Part shown: piece after piece, positions 31,853 through 42,595 of the stretch | How positions within the stretch are numbered: the first letter of the stretch is position 1 | Layout: every line of letters starts with the position of its first letter | From: Bufo bufo | Taxonomy: Eukaryota > Chordata > Amphibia > Anura > Bufonidae | NCBI RefSeq assembly: GCF_905171765.1 | Contig: NC_053392.1 | Span: forward strand, 107,884,821 to 107,948,820 | Length of the DNA: 64,000 nucleotides | Direction of reading: 5' to 3' | Program-made: the position numbers and the translations under genes | Notes under the pieces: generated by a model | What the model saw: the letters and a program-made list of their open reading frames with translations, nothing else | Told to the model about the DNA's origin: nothing | Databases searched by the model: none

Positions 31853-31866
31853 TCTAGTCTGTTTTC

Positions 31867-34013
31867 GTTTTTTTGCCGCATTAAATTGAAAGTTTGGTTT
31901 CATAACAGGATTGGTGTTGAGAGACCCCAGACCAGTGAGTTCACTCTGGACTCTCTCAATTTATTTCAGAGAAGCAACTTTTTACCCAACATCAATGAAC
32001 CAGCGATAGAAGCCTACATCAGTGCTGTCCGACGGGGACTGTCTGAGCTCCGGTCTTCCGCTCAGGGAGATCTGAAGTTCAGGCGCCCCAATCTGACTAG
32101 CGCTGAAGTTGAGGCCTTAGACGCACTCAGATCTGACCCCTCCCTTGTCCTGAAACCAGCGGACAAGGGTGGGGCCGTCATAGTTATGGATACTCACAAA
32201 TATGTCAATGAGATCATGTGGCAACTTGGGGATCCACAGGTGTACAGAGTCTTGGATTCTGACCCCAGATTCAAAATAGCTGCTATCATACACAGGTGCT
32301 TGGGAGATGCTGTGGTTGCTGGCATTATCGATGGGGGTTTGTGTGAATTTCTTGAGGTGGCACATCCAGTCACTCCTGTGATTTATGTGCTGTCCAAGAT
32401 TCACAAGACCCTCATCAATCCCCCGGGACGTCCGATAGTCTCGGGGTCTGATTCTATCTCTAGCAACATAGCGATCTTTCTAGACAAAATATTGCGGGAA
32501 TTTTCTATTGGGGGGTCCTCCTATATACAAGATACTATGGATTTTCTTGTTAAATTACAGAACATAGATGTGTCGCATGATTCCTCCTTGACATTAGCAT
32601 CATTTGATGTAACTTCACTGTACACATCCATAGTACATGAAAGTGGTATCCAAGCAGTTAGGAAAATGTTATTGACATCATCTTATACCCCTCAAGCTTC
32701 TGAGTTCATTATCACTTTACTTGACATTGTTCTTCGACATAATTATTTTCTTTTTCAAGATGCATTTTATTTGCAGTTATGTGGTGTGGCCATGGGGTCT
32801 CACGTGGCCCCCACGTATGCAAATATTTTCATGCGGTGCTTTGAGGAGGATGTCGTCTTTCTATCCCACCACTTGAGACATGTGCTGAGGTGGTGGCGAT
32901 ATATCGACGACATCTTCCTCTTATGGACTGGGAGCGATGAGGAGTTGATTGATTTCCATGGATTTTTAAACAGCCATGACTCCAGTTTGCAATTCACTCT
33001 TGTCCATTCCAAGACTGACATTTAATTTTTGGACACTAAGGTCACACTCGGTGGGGGTATGTTACATACAGAGTTCTATGTCAAGCCCACCAACACCAAT
33101 AATTTTTTGTGCTATAATAGTTCTCACCCTAAGAGAATGGTTGAGTCGTTGCCGTTCTCCCCAATTTCTTAGGGTGAAACGTATTGTGTCTGATGACCAC
33201 ACGTCTGATATGACCCTTGAATCCATGGCCCATAGATTTCGCAATAGGGGTTACCCGAAACGATTGCTGAATGAGCACATGGACAAGGTTCGCGTGTTGA
33301 ACCGGGATGAACTACTGTCACAGCGTAAAAACATACAAAAATCTGACAGAATTCCCTTTGTGTCCATATACAGTGAACTGAGCCCTCAGATCAATAAAGT
33401 ACTTAGGAGACACTGGGACCTCCTGGGCTCTTGTTTTAAGGGCATCCCGGAGTTTCAGTGTCCACCACTCTTCTCCTATCGGCGCTCAAGAAATTTAAGG
33501 GACCAGTTAGTTAGAGCCGACATAGGTCCCAAGGTGTCCTTGAAACAGACTACTTTGACGCAACCCGGCTTGGGGTGTTTCCCCTGCTTGGGTTGTGTCA
33601 ATTGTAGATACATCAGAAAAGGAAAGACTTTTGTGCATCCTAGTACAGGTGTATCACATGATATTCCTTTCACCTCGTATGCAACTCCAGTTATGCTATT
33701 TATGTTTTATCTTGTCCGTGTAACCTGTTGTATGTGGGTGAAACGACGACGGACCTCAAGACTCGGTTAAACAACCACCGTCTGAGTATTAGGAAAAAAA
33801 CGCTTGGATTTACCAGTTTCCAAGCACTTCTCTGAGGCCAGACACAAGGAGAGTGACTTGAGGTGCTGGATTCTTGATCACATATCCCAGCCTAGACGTG
33901 GGGGCGATAGGTCCAAGATGCTTAAATGCAGGGAACTAAGCTGGATCCACAGATTGGACAGCTTAAAACCTAAAGGTCTAAATATTGAGTTTCATTTTGG
34001 TGAGGTGGTATGA
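31867..34013 (+). pseudogene. Broken Penelope polymerase, unit C
   Basis: From 31867 the frame matches unit A's polymerase at very high identity. The YIDDIF box is present near 32900. At 33022-33024 a TAA replaces CAA (IQFLDTK in unit A). An extra base near 33160 and another indel near 33670 shift the frame. The GIY-YIG end is recovered at 33804-34013 in a different frame. It cannot make a full protein. Confidence 0.9.
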
Positions 34014-34664
34014 GAGGTGGTTTGCCTCTGATGATCATCGGGTTAATGTCCTGTGTCTTGTGTGCACACTATAAGATTATTAACATCTGTTCAAGATTTT
34101 TTTTCTGAAAGATATATATTCATATACTTCTGTTTTATTCTTAGATCACTTTTTTATACCTCACTACACTCAGCACTTCTTTGGGCAGAAGCAAGTGGAA
34201 GAATTGGACACAGCAACATATGCAGGAGCTTCATTTCCATGGGCTATGTGTATATAATATTGCAATTTTTTATTGTACTTTTATATACATTTTTTGTGAT
34301 TACCAGAACCGGCGAACACCCTGGGACTTATATATGTATATATTCTTCTATATTAGCTTGCGGTGATGCAGCCCAGATTTTCTTTTCTTGGCTGGTTGGA
34401 TTTGCCCCCTGTGGCATCTGTATACCTGTAAGAGGAGAGCCCTTTTGAGTGAAGGTTGCGGTATGACACCCTTGTTATATATCTGTCTTCACACTGCGGT
34501 TTCCGTGTGTGTCTAGGGTTGATACTTGGGTATGGTGATATGATATATGATATTTTTTATCAACCGCAGCGGCCTCCTGTACTTCGCTAGCCTCCCCTTT
34601 ATAAGACAGTCTTGCTTTTTTTCTTGGGTAGTCTCAGGGAATACCCCCAAATTTAGTAGTGCAA

Positions 34665-36603
34665 ATGTCAAACAGGGGGTATTCTTCTGAAGAGGCCTAC
34701 AGGATTCTGACCCAGTTGGATGAGGAATGGGAACCCTCATCTGATGAATCTAGTGGGTCAGAATATGAACCTGTAGATATCAGTGGAACTCTGACCCAAA
34801 GTTCGGACGAGGAGGTTGAGGTCCCTGATAGAACCAGGCGTACCCGGTCCCGTGTCGCTAGACCACAGGTTGCGCAGGATCCGCTTCAATAGCAGCAGAG
34901 TGGGGCTGGCGCTGTCGGATCACGTGGTGAGGCATACACCAGCAGCGCAGCCCTCCCTGGACCTAGTACCAGCACTGCCGTACAACATGGTGAAGTGGCG
35001 GGCACCAGAAGGGCAGTTGAAGCTGGTACGGTGGCACGTGCAGTAGTTACCCCATCGCAGCCACCGCACAGACAGGCCCGTAGAGCCCCTAGAGTCCCTG
35101 AGGTGCTGGCAAATCCTGATTGGCAGTCACCAACTTCAGCCGCACCATTAGTTCCCCCTTTCACCGCCCAGTCTGGAGTTCGGGTTGAGACAGCTCAGAT
35201 CGGTTTGGCCCTGGGATTTTTGAGCTGTTCTTGACTGCGGAGCTTTTGGACGTAGTCGTGGCAGAGACAAACCGGTATGCCACACAATTTATATCCGCAA
35301 CCCGGGAAGCTATTATGCCCAGACTTTCCGGTGGAAACCAGTCCAAGTTTCTGAAATTTAAATTTTTCTGGGCCTTCTCCTCAACATGGTTCTAACCAAA
35401 AAGCATGAATTGCGGCCCGATTCATCACATGCCCATGTTCTCTGCTGCTATGTCCAGGCACAATTTGAGGCCATCCTGCGTTTCCTGCACTTTAGCGACA
35501 ACACCACCTCCCGTCCTAGAGGCCACCCAGCTTTTGACTGGCTCCACAAAATTCGGCCCCTCATAGACCACTTCAACCAGAAATTTGCAGATTTGTATAC
35601 CCCAGAGCAAAACATCTGCGTAGACGAGTCCCTAATACATTTTAACCGGGCGCCTTGGCTTCAAACAATACATTCCAAGCGAGCACGCCCGGTATGGGGT
35701 CAAATTGTATAAGCTCTGTGAAAGGGCCACAGGCTATACCCACAAATTTCGGACCTATGAGGGAAAAGATCAGACCCTGAGCCGGTCGGTTTGCCCTGAC
35801 TACCTGGGGAGCAGTGGGAAGACATTCTGGGACTTGGTGTCACCCTTATTTGGCAAGGGGTACCATCTTTATGTGGACAATTTCTACACAAGTGTTGCCC
35901 TCTTCAGGGCATTTGTTCCTAGAACAGATTGGCTGCTGTGGCACCGCAGCGAACTAGTCGCGTGGGCTTTCCCCAACGGCTCGTTACCACCCGTCTTGCA
36001 AGGGGGGGAAAGGGCTGGCCTTGTGTAACGAAGAACTGCTCGCGGTGAAATGGAGAGACAAGCGTGACGTTTACATGCTCTCCTCCATTCACGCAGACAC
36101 GACAATACAAATTGAGCGAACAACCCGTGTCATTGAAAAGCCCCTCTGTGTCCACGACTATAATTTGCTCATGGGAGGGGTGGACTTCAATGACCAGATG
36201 TTGTCTCCGTATTAGGTTTTCCCGACGCCACCAGACGCTGGTATAAGAAGGTGTCTGTATATTTAATTCAATTGGCTGCATATATAGTTTTGTTCTCTAC
36301 AGTAAGGCTGGGAGAACAGGATCCTTCCTCAAATTTCAGGAAGAGATCATTGAGAACCTCCTGTATCCAGAAGGTTCCGTGGCCCCATCCACCAGTGTAG
36401 TTAGCCGTCTACACGAGCGACATTTCCCCAGTGTCGTTCCTGGTACCTCAACCCAACCGTCACCCCGAAAAAGATGTTGTGTCTGTAGCAGGAGTGGAAT
36501 AAGGCGTGACACCCGCTATTTCTGTCCTGACTGTCCTGACCACCCTGCCCTATGCTTTGGAGAGTGTTTCCGGAAGTACCACACACAGGTACACTTAGCA
36601 TAG
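34665..36603 (+). pseudogene. piggyBac-family transposase pseudogene
   Basis: The N-terminus (MSNRGYSSEEAYRIL) is acidic. A basic region and FELFLTAELLDVVV follow (about 35215-35260), typical of the DDE_Tnp_1_7 fold. The three catalytic aspartates are visible: ICVDESLIHF (codon 35623), LYVDNFYTS (35876) and GGVDFNDQM (36183). The C-terminal cysteine-rich domain at 36465-36600 has CCVCSRSG, YFCPDCPDHPALC and HTQVH, a DNA-binding finger used at the TIRs. TAG at 34890, and frame changes near 35232, 35400, 35700, 36025 and 36215 inactivate it. Stop is TAG 36601-36603. Cut-and-paste at TTAA is the family reaction. Confidence 0.9.
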
Positions 36604-37439
36604 GGATTGCATCTCACAGGACAGGCACACTGGGCTATTAGGGCCCTTTTACTCACAGCTGCTGCAAACCTCTCCTTTCACCTCGGATAAAGTGCATAAT
36701 GTACTTCGCCACATCTTTGGGCGATTTGCGCTTTGCACATTGTCCCATGGGGAAGGAGAGGTTTGTCCTATAAAAGGTAAAAAAAAAAAAAAAACAGTAA
36801 GCAAAAAAGTTAACTTCAGTTCAAAAAGTTAAAAAAAAAGTTTATATGTTCTGTTCAAAAGTTATTATAAAGTTAATAAAATTTATTGCGTTGCGGCCTG
36901 GTTTTTTCTTTTTTGTTTAGTTTTTTTTACCTTCCAGGTGGACCAACCGATCGACTAGCTGCAGCACTGATGTGCATTCTGACAGAAGCATTGCGCTGCT
37001 GTCAGATTACACACAAGTCGGTGTATGCGGCGCTGCAAGATGAGATTTCTCCTCTGCAGTAAAAGATACGTTTGCCGAGGCATATGAGCTGAGGAGGTGG
37101 CGGTGTTCATATGCTTTGGCAAACACTTTGTATATATAAAAAAAAATAAAAAATCCCGGCAATGATTTATTCATCCACATCGATTGATGTGAATGGATAA
37201 ATCTGGCTTGCAAGGGCATACGGGCTAAGTGGGTATGGATGTTGGGCAGAGCTCCTATGTCCTGGCAGACGCCTTTCCCCTCCTTTTTTTTTTTTGGGCA
37301 GAGATTTTTTCATCCACATTGATCGATGCGAATGAAGAAATCTGTGCCGTTCATTTTTTTCTTTCAGCCCAGAGGCTGAACGGAAAAAAAAATCTCATTA
37401 CCCGTATGCTCAATATAAGGAGAATAGCAGAAACTTCTA
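36604..37439 (+). other. 3' region after the piggyBac transposase
   Basis: No gene is seen. It holds an A run at 36779-36795, an AATAAA-like site (AATAAAATTTATT at about 36873) that may serve as a polyadenylation signal, and an inverted pair around 37020-37130. It leads into the inverted-monomer array at 37440. Confidence 0.5.
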
Positions 37440-39540
37440 ATGCTGGCCATACATGTAATGATTGCGGAGACCCTCAAATGCCAGGGCAGTACAAACACCC
37501 CACAAATAACACCATTTTGGAACGAAGACACCCCAAGGTATTCGCTGAGGGGCATATTGAGTCCATGAAAGATTGAAATTTTTGTCTCAAGTTAGCGGAA
37601 AGGGAGACTTTGTTAGAAAAAAACCCCCAAATTTTTTTTTCTATGAACTCGCCATGCCCCTCATTGAATACCTTGTGGTGTCTTCTTTCCAAAATGGGGT
37701 CACATGTGGGGTATTTATACTGCCCTGGCTTTTTAGGGGCCCTAAAGCGTGAGAAGAAGTCTGGGATCCAAATGTCTAAAAATGCCCTCCTAAAAGGAAT
37801 TTGGGCACCTTTGCGCATCTAGGCTGCAAAAAAGTGTCACATATGTGGTATCGCCGTACTCAGGAGAAGTTGGGGAATGTGTTTTGGGGTGTCATTTTAC
37901 ATATACCCATGCTGGGTGAGATAAATATCTTGGTCAAATGCCAACTTTGTATAAAAAAAAATGGGAAAAGTTGTCTTTTGCCGAGATATTTCTCTCACCC
38001 AGCATGGGTATATGTAAAAAGACACCCCAAAACACATTGCCCAACTTCTCCTGAGTACGGAGATACCACATGTGTGACACTTTTTTGCAGCCTAGGTGGG
38101 CAAAGGGGGCCACATTCCAAAGAGCACCTTTCGGATTTCACCGGCCATTTTTTACAGATTTTGATTTCAAACTACTTACCACACATTTGGGCCCCTAGAA
38201 TGCCAGGGCAGTATAACTACCCCACAAGTGACCCCATTTTGGAAAGAAGACACCCCAAGGTATTCGCTGATGGGCATAGTGAGTTCATGGAAGTTTTTAT
38301 TTTTTGTCACAAGTTAGTGGAATATGAGACTTTGTAAGAAAAAAAAATAAGAAAAAAATCATCATTTTCCGCTAACTTGTGACAAAAAATAAAAATTCTA
38401 GGAACTCGCCATGCCCCTCACGGAATACCTTGGGGTTTCTTCTTTCCAAAATGGGGTCCCTTGTGGGGTAGTTATACTGCCCTGGCATTCTAGGGGCCCA
38501 AATGTGTGGTAAGGAGTTTGAAATCAAAATGTGTAAAAAATGGCCGGTGAAATCCGAAAGGTGCTCTTTGGAATGTGGGCCCCTTTGCCCACCTAGGCTG
38601 CAAAAAAGTGTCACACATCTGGTATCTCCGTACTCAGGAGAAGTTGGGCAATGTGTTTTGGGGTGTCATTTTACATATACCCATGCTGGGTGAGAGAAAT
38701 ATCTTGGCAAAAGACAACTTTTCCCATTTTTTTATACAAAGTTGGCATTTGACCAAGATATTTCTCTCACCCAGCATGGGTATATGTAAAATGACACCCC
38801 AAAACACATTGCCCAACTTCTCCTGAGTACGGAGATACCAGATGTGTGACACTTTTTTGCAGCCTAGGTGAGCAAAGGGGCCCACATTCCAAAGAGCACC
38901 TTTCGGATTTCACCGGCCATTTTTTACAGATTTTGATTTCAAACTACTTACCACACATTTGGGCCCCTAGAATGCCAGGGCAGTATAACTACCCCACAAG
39001 TGACCCCATTTTGGAAAGAAGACATCCCAAGGTATTCCGTGAGGGGCATGGCGAGTTCCTAGAATATTTTATTTTTTGTCACAAGTTAGTGGAAAATGAT
39101 GATTTATTTTATTTTTTTCTTTCTTACAAAGTCTAATATTCCACTAACTTGTGACAAAAAATAAAAACTTCTATGAACTCACTATGCCCATCAGCGAATA
39201 CCTTGGGGTGTCTTCTTTCCAAAATGGGGTCACTTGTGGGGTAGTTATACTGCCCTGGCATTCTAGGGGCCCAAATGTGTGGTAAGTAGTTTGAAATCAA
39301 AATCTGTAAAAAATGGCCGGTGAATCCGAAAGGTGCTCTTTGGAATGTGGGCCCCTTTGCCCACCTAGGCTGCAAAAAAGTGTCACACATCTGGTATCTC
39401 CGTACTCAGGAGAAGTTGGGCAATGTGTTTTGGGGTGTCATTTTACATATACCCATGCTGGGTGAGAGAAATATCTTGGCAAAAGACAACTTTTCTCATT
39501 TTGTTATACAAAGTTGGCATTTGACCAAGATATTTGGTAA
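37440..39540. repeat. Array of alternately inverted ~370-bp monomers (second copy)
   Basis: The monomer and arrangement are those of 10320-12180. Symmetry centres lie near 37615, 37955, 38350, 38735, 39105 and 39500. Adjacent monomers are in opposite orientation, so the same short frame appears alternately on each strand. Its presence in both elements ties them to one family. Confidence 0.85.
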
Positions 39541-39643
39541 GTTGCATGACAGAGCAATAAACTGTGAAAGTAGTGTAGTTCAGAAGTGTAAAAAGTGGCC
39601 TGGTCATTGAGGGTGTTTAAGCTATGGGGGCTGAGGTGGTTAA

Positions 39644-39850
39644 GATTTGTTCACATCTTTTTGTAATTGTGTAGACACCCCCTGATGTGGGTGTGTCCCT
39701 GCTAATTGGTTCACCTATAAGTTTGTCTTCTTTCACATTGTATCTCTGCTTGAAAAAGGCTCATTTAGAGCCGAAACGTTGCACCTAATGGTTGAATAAA
39801 GGAATCACATTTTTTTTCATCTTATTGGAGTGCCGTCCATTTTCTGGATT
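39644..39850 (+). mobile_element. Penelope 5'-region fragment
   Basis: It is the reverse complement of 28546-28770 with few differences. It includes GGCTC-loop-GAGCC-GAAACG at 39758-39778 and the segment AATAAAGGAATCACA. It ends abruptly near 39850. It lies right after the TTAA end of the piggyBac element, so it is the surviving flank of that insertion. Confidence 0.8.
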
Positions 39851-40579
39851 TTACATCCTTCTTTATATATATAGATATAGCTGCTGTACGGTTTTTTATT
39901 AAAAAAGGGGTAATTGCTTAACGTTTGCAACAGAATGTATTGCTATTGATGCTGCATGTGGTGGTAAAAAGCCTAGACACGTGCTCACAGGTTGTAAGCT
40001 GCATAAAGAATACCGTCCTATGATGTTCTAAGCAAAAGGACCTGCCAGAATACTGATTCAGATTGACTGACAGGCTGTTTGTCAGCCAATCAGGGCAAGC
40101 CCTCCATTTCCGAGTCATGCTCGATCTTCTTCCTTACTGTTGTTTTCCCCACTGATTTTCACAGTAAAACGGTACTGGCTCCATTTTATGCGATTCGTCT
40201 AAAGCTTATTGCAAAACTTCTGATTCGTGATAGGTGCTAGGTACATGAACACCGAGTATAGCAACAAGGTAAACTAAATAGATAAACAAAATACTTTTAA
40301 AAAAAACTTTGTATTTTACATCCCACAGTTGCATGTCCTAAAAGCCTCACATCCATTTAATTTTCTTAACTTCAGTCTCGTCTTTAATATCTAACATTTG
40401 CTAAGGAAGCAAGATCAGCATCCAAACTATTAATATGTCCTTGATCTACAAATGCAGCCATACAGAGGAAGAGATACAGAAGCAAATAAATTAAATATTG
40501 TGAGGGAATTTTTCTTTAGGTATTATATTAGGTTTGCAAAGGTGCTGAGAGGTTATGGTCATTTATAAGTACAATCTTA
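39851..40579. other. No gene recognised
   Basis: AT-rich sequence with short A/T runs. I see no long frames, terminal repeats or similarity to other parts of the window. Confidence 0.4.
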
Positions 40580-40812
40580 GGGTACATTTAGTAACATAGT
40601 AACAAAGTTTATAAGGCTGAAAAACTATGTTTTTCAGCATGTTATCCTGCAAGTTGATCCAGAGGAAGGAAAATAAAACCCCTGTGAGATAGAAATCAAT
40701 TTTCCCCACTTTAGGGGATAAAAATTCCTTCCCGACACCAATCAGGCAATCAGAATAACTCCTTGGATCAACGACCCATCTGTAGTAACTATCACCTATA
40801 AAAATTATTACT
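40580..40812. repeat. Interspersed repeat, probably a LINE 3' tail
   Basis: ACATAGTAACAAAG, GATCCAGAGGAAGG, AAATTCCTTCCCGA and GGATCAACGACCC are motifs I associate with a very common frog repeat, likely the 3' end of a CR1/L2-type LINE. The label is from memory of the motifs and not from a comparison within this window. Confidence 0.45.
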
Positions 40813-41459
40813 AGACATGAGTGAATTTTCCAAAAATACGATTTGCAGGTTTGCTAAATTTTTCCGGAAAAATTTGGTTAGATCCGAATATATTAGTGGT
40901 GAATTACGTTAAAGAACTGCTATTTCCTGGCTGCTGAGAGCCTTTATAGTGGTGTAGACCACTGTGCCTTGTAGTAACACGCATAGGGAGTCTGCTTTGG
41001 TAGTGAAACAATACTGTCAGTCAGTATGACATGCAGATGACAGGCGTCGCTCTTAGAATCACTGCACACTTCAGTTACTAGGGCAGTCACAGGGCCAAAA
41101 CTGACCAAATAACTATGGTAATAAGTATGAACTCAGCCTTACAGGTCGATGTTAGCGTCAAGAAGAAGCGCACTCCTTTTACATCGTCGCCAGCTGATTC
41201 CACATAGATGTCTACAGAACCTGTTCTATTAAACACGTATACAAGTAGAGTCCACACAGAGTGGAGAGGGTGTTAACAGTAAGTTTGTGTTAACGTCACT
41301 AATTAATTTGCCCTTCCTCTGATCCATCAGAACAATAACCCACAAAGAACGGATCCTGTATGTGGAGCATACGCCTTCACTCAGCCAGCATTTGCTCAAT
41401 AATCCATCAGTATTGCTAATGCCAAAAAAAAACAGGAGTGGATCTAAAACAGAGATGAC
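40813..41459. other. No gene recognised; possible MITE end
   Basis: TAGACATGAGTGAATTTTCC at about 40812 resembles a hAT-type MITE end, but no matching right end or duplication was found. The rest leads to the probable 5' untranslated part of the L1 at about 41410-41560. Confidence 0.35.
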
Positions 41460-41562
41460 ACGGGGGCGGAGATAGCCGCATCAGGAAATGGCTGCTTGAC
41501 TCGAGTGCTCCTTATCATAGCGCACATAATAGCTTACTACAGCATTCCCATAACCCTCAATT

Positions 41563-42567
41563 ATGGGGAAACCGACAAAAGATAAAACCAGAGAGTCCCA
41601 GGGGACCCCAAGACATAGTAGAGGACAATCGGATATGGATAAATACCTAAAAAAGAAGATGTCCTCGATGGCATGCAGATCCAAAATGGCGCCGGACGCC
41701 GCTGCTGCACAGAGCTACACAGAAGACTCTGATGATGAAGGCTCCTGTGCCATGTCAGAAGCGCACTGCGAGCGTGACTCGATGCTAAACACCAGGACTT
41801 TCCTCAAAAAGTCCTTAGCCCTATCCTTTGAGCCAGTAATGAAGGAACTGTCCGCTATTAAAGCAGATATCAAACAGACAGGGCACCGGGTTGCAGCTCT
41901 GGAGGAGACGCAAATGGCGATAACCAAGCACAGTGGAGCCCTGCAAACCAACATAGAAGAAATTCAAGAACAGCTAAATACAGCCTTCCTACACCTCGAA
42001 GATCAAGAAAACAGGAGCCGGAGGAAGAATATTCGCATAAGCGGTGTTCCGGAGGACATTCAAACGGAGGCGATACGTACCACGGTCAGTCAAATTTTTT
42101 CCACTATCCTGGGCCAAGAGAGAGCCTCTGTGGTGGTCGTTGAAAGAGCTCATAAAGCACTAAGGCCTAAGCCCCAACCAGAGGGCCCGCCGCGGAACAT
42201 TATTTGCGGCCTACTTAATTACATTGACACAGTCGCCATATTGAATGCCGCCAGGGAAAAAGGTGAAATACTCCTGGATAACGCCAAGATACAGATCTTC
42301 CAAGATCTGGCAGCTAGCACTCTAGCCAAACGCAGGGCACTAAAACCACTGACAGACCTGCTGAGAGCTTAAAAGCACCCGCTAAGTTGGCTCTTTCCAT
42401 TCGGCCTATACACCTCTATTAATGGCAAGCAAGTCATTATTCTCCACCCGACTGACCTCACTAAGGTGTGGAATATCTTGAAAATGGAGCCACTGGACAT
42501 TCCCTCATGGCTGCCACTTGCAGGAGGGACGAAGATTCCCCCAATACCATCTGGGGAAGAGTCTTAA
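41563..42567 (+). pseudogene. L1 ORF1 protein with one premature stop
   Basis: ATG at 41563 opens a frame of 335 codons that is open except for TAA at 42370-42372. The final stop is TAA 42565-42567. After a basic, polar N-terminus, residues about 88-150 form a heptad-like coiled coil (ELSAIKADI, RVAALEETQ, IEEIQEQL). RSRRKNIRISGVPE (151-164) begins the RRM-like domain, followed by VVVERAHKALRP and PRNIICGLLNY. After the stop, WLFPFGLYTSINGKQV and LPLAGG continue the C-terminal domain in frame. ORF1p trimerises and binds the element's RNA. One substitution separates it from a full frame. Confidence 0.85.
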
Positions 42568-42595
42568 GTATTTCTATATGCTTAGACCGAATGTC

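Larger units (their letters stand above)
30168..34546 (+). mobile_element. Penelope-like element, unit C (5'-truncated, plus strand)
   Basis: It starts at 30168 with the sequence that begins the polymerase frame in unit A, at the point just after the -1 shift. It is interrupted at 30293-31852 by a palindromic insertion and continues at 31867 through the polymerase and 3' region, ending near 34546 in the middle of the 3' region compared with unit A. Units B and C are thus joined tail-inverted, 5'-truncated ends together. Confidence 0.85.
34547..39643 (+). mobile_element. piggyBac element with decayed transposase, left end missing
   Basis: Its right end, CTGAGGTGGTTAA at 39631-39643, matches the end at 12741-12753. 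The base run GATTTG right after TTAA matches the Penelope 5' region (compare 28755-28770 inverted), so TTAA was the target. The left end is absent, as the Penelope 3' region changes to piggyBac-type leader at about 34547 without TTAACC. A deletion or recombination after insertion is likely. Contents are a transposase pseudogene, a 3' region and the inverted-monomer array. Confidence 0.8.
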
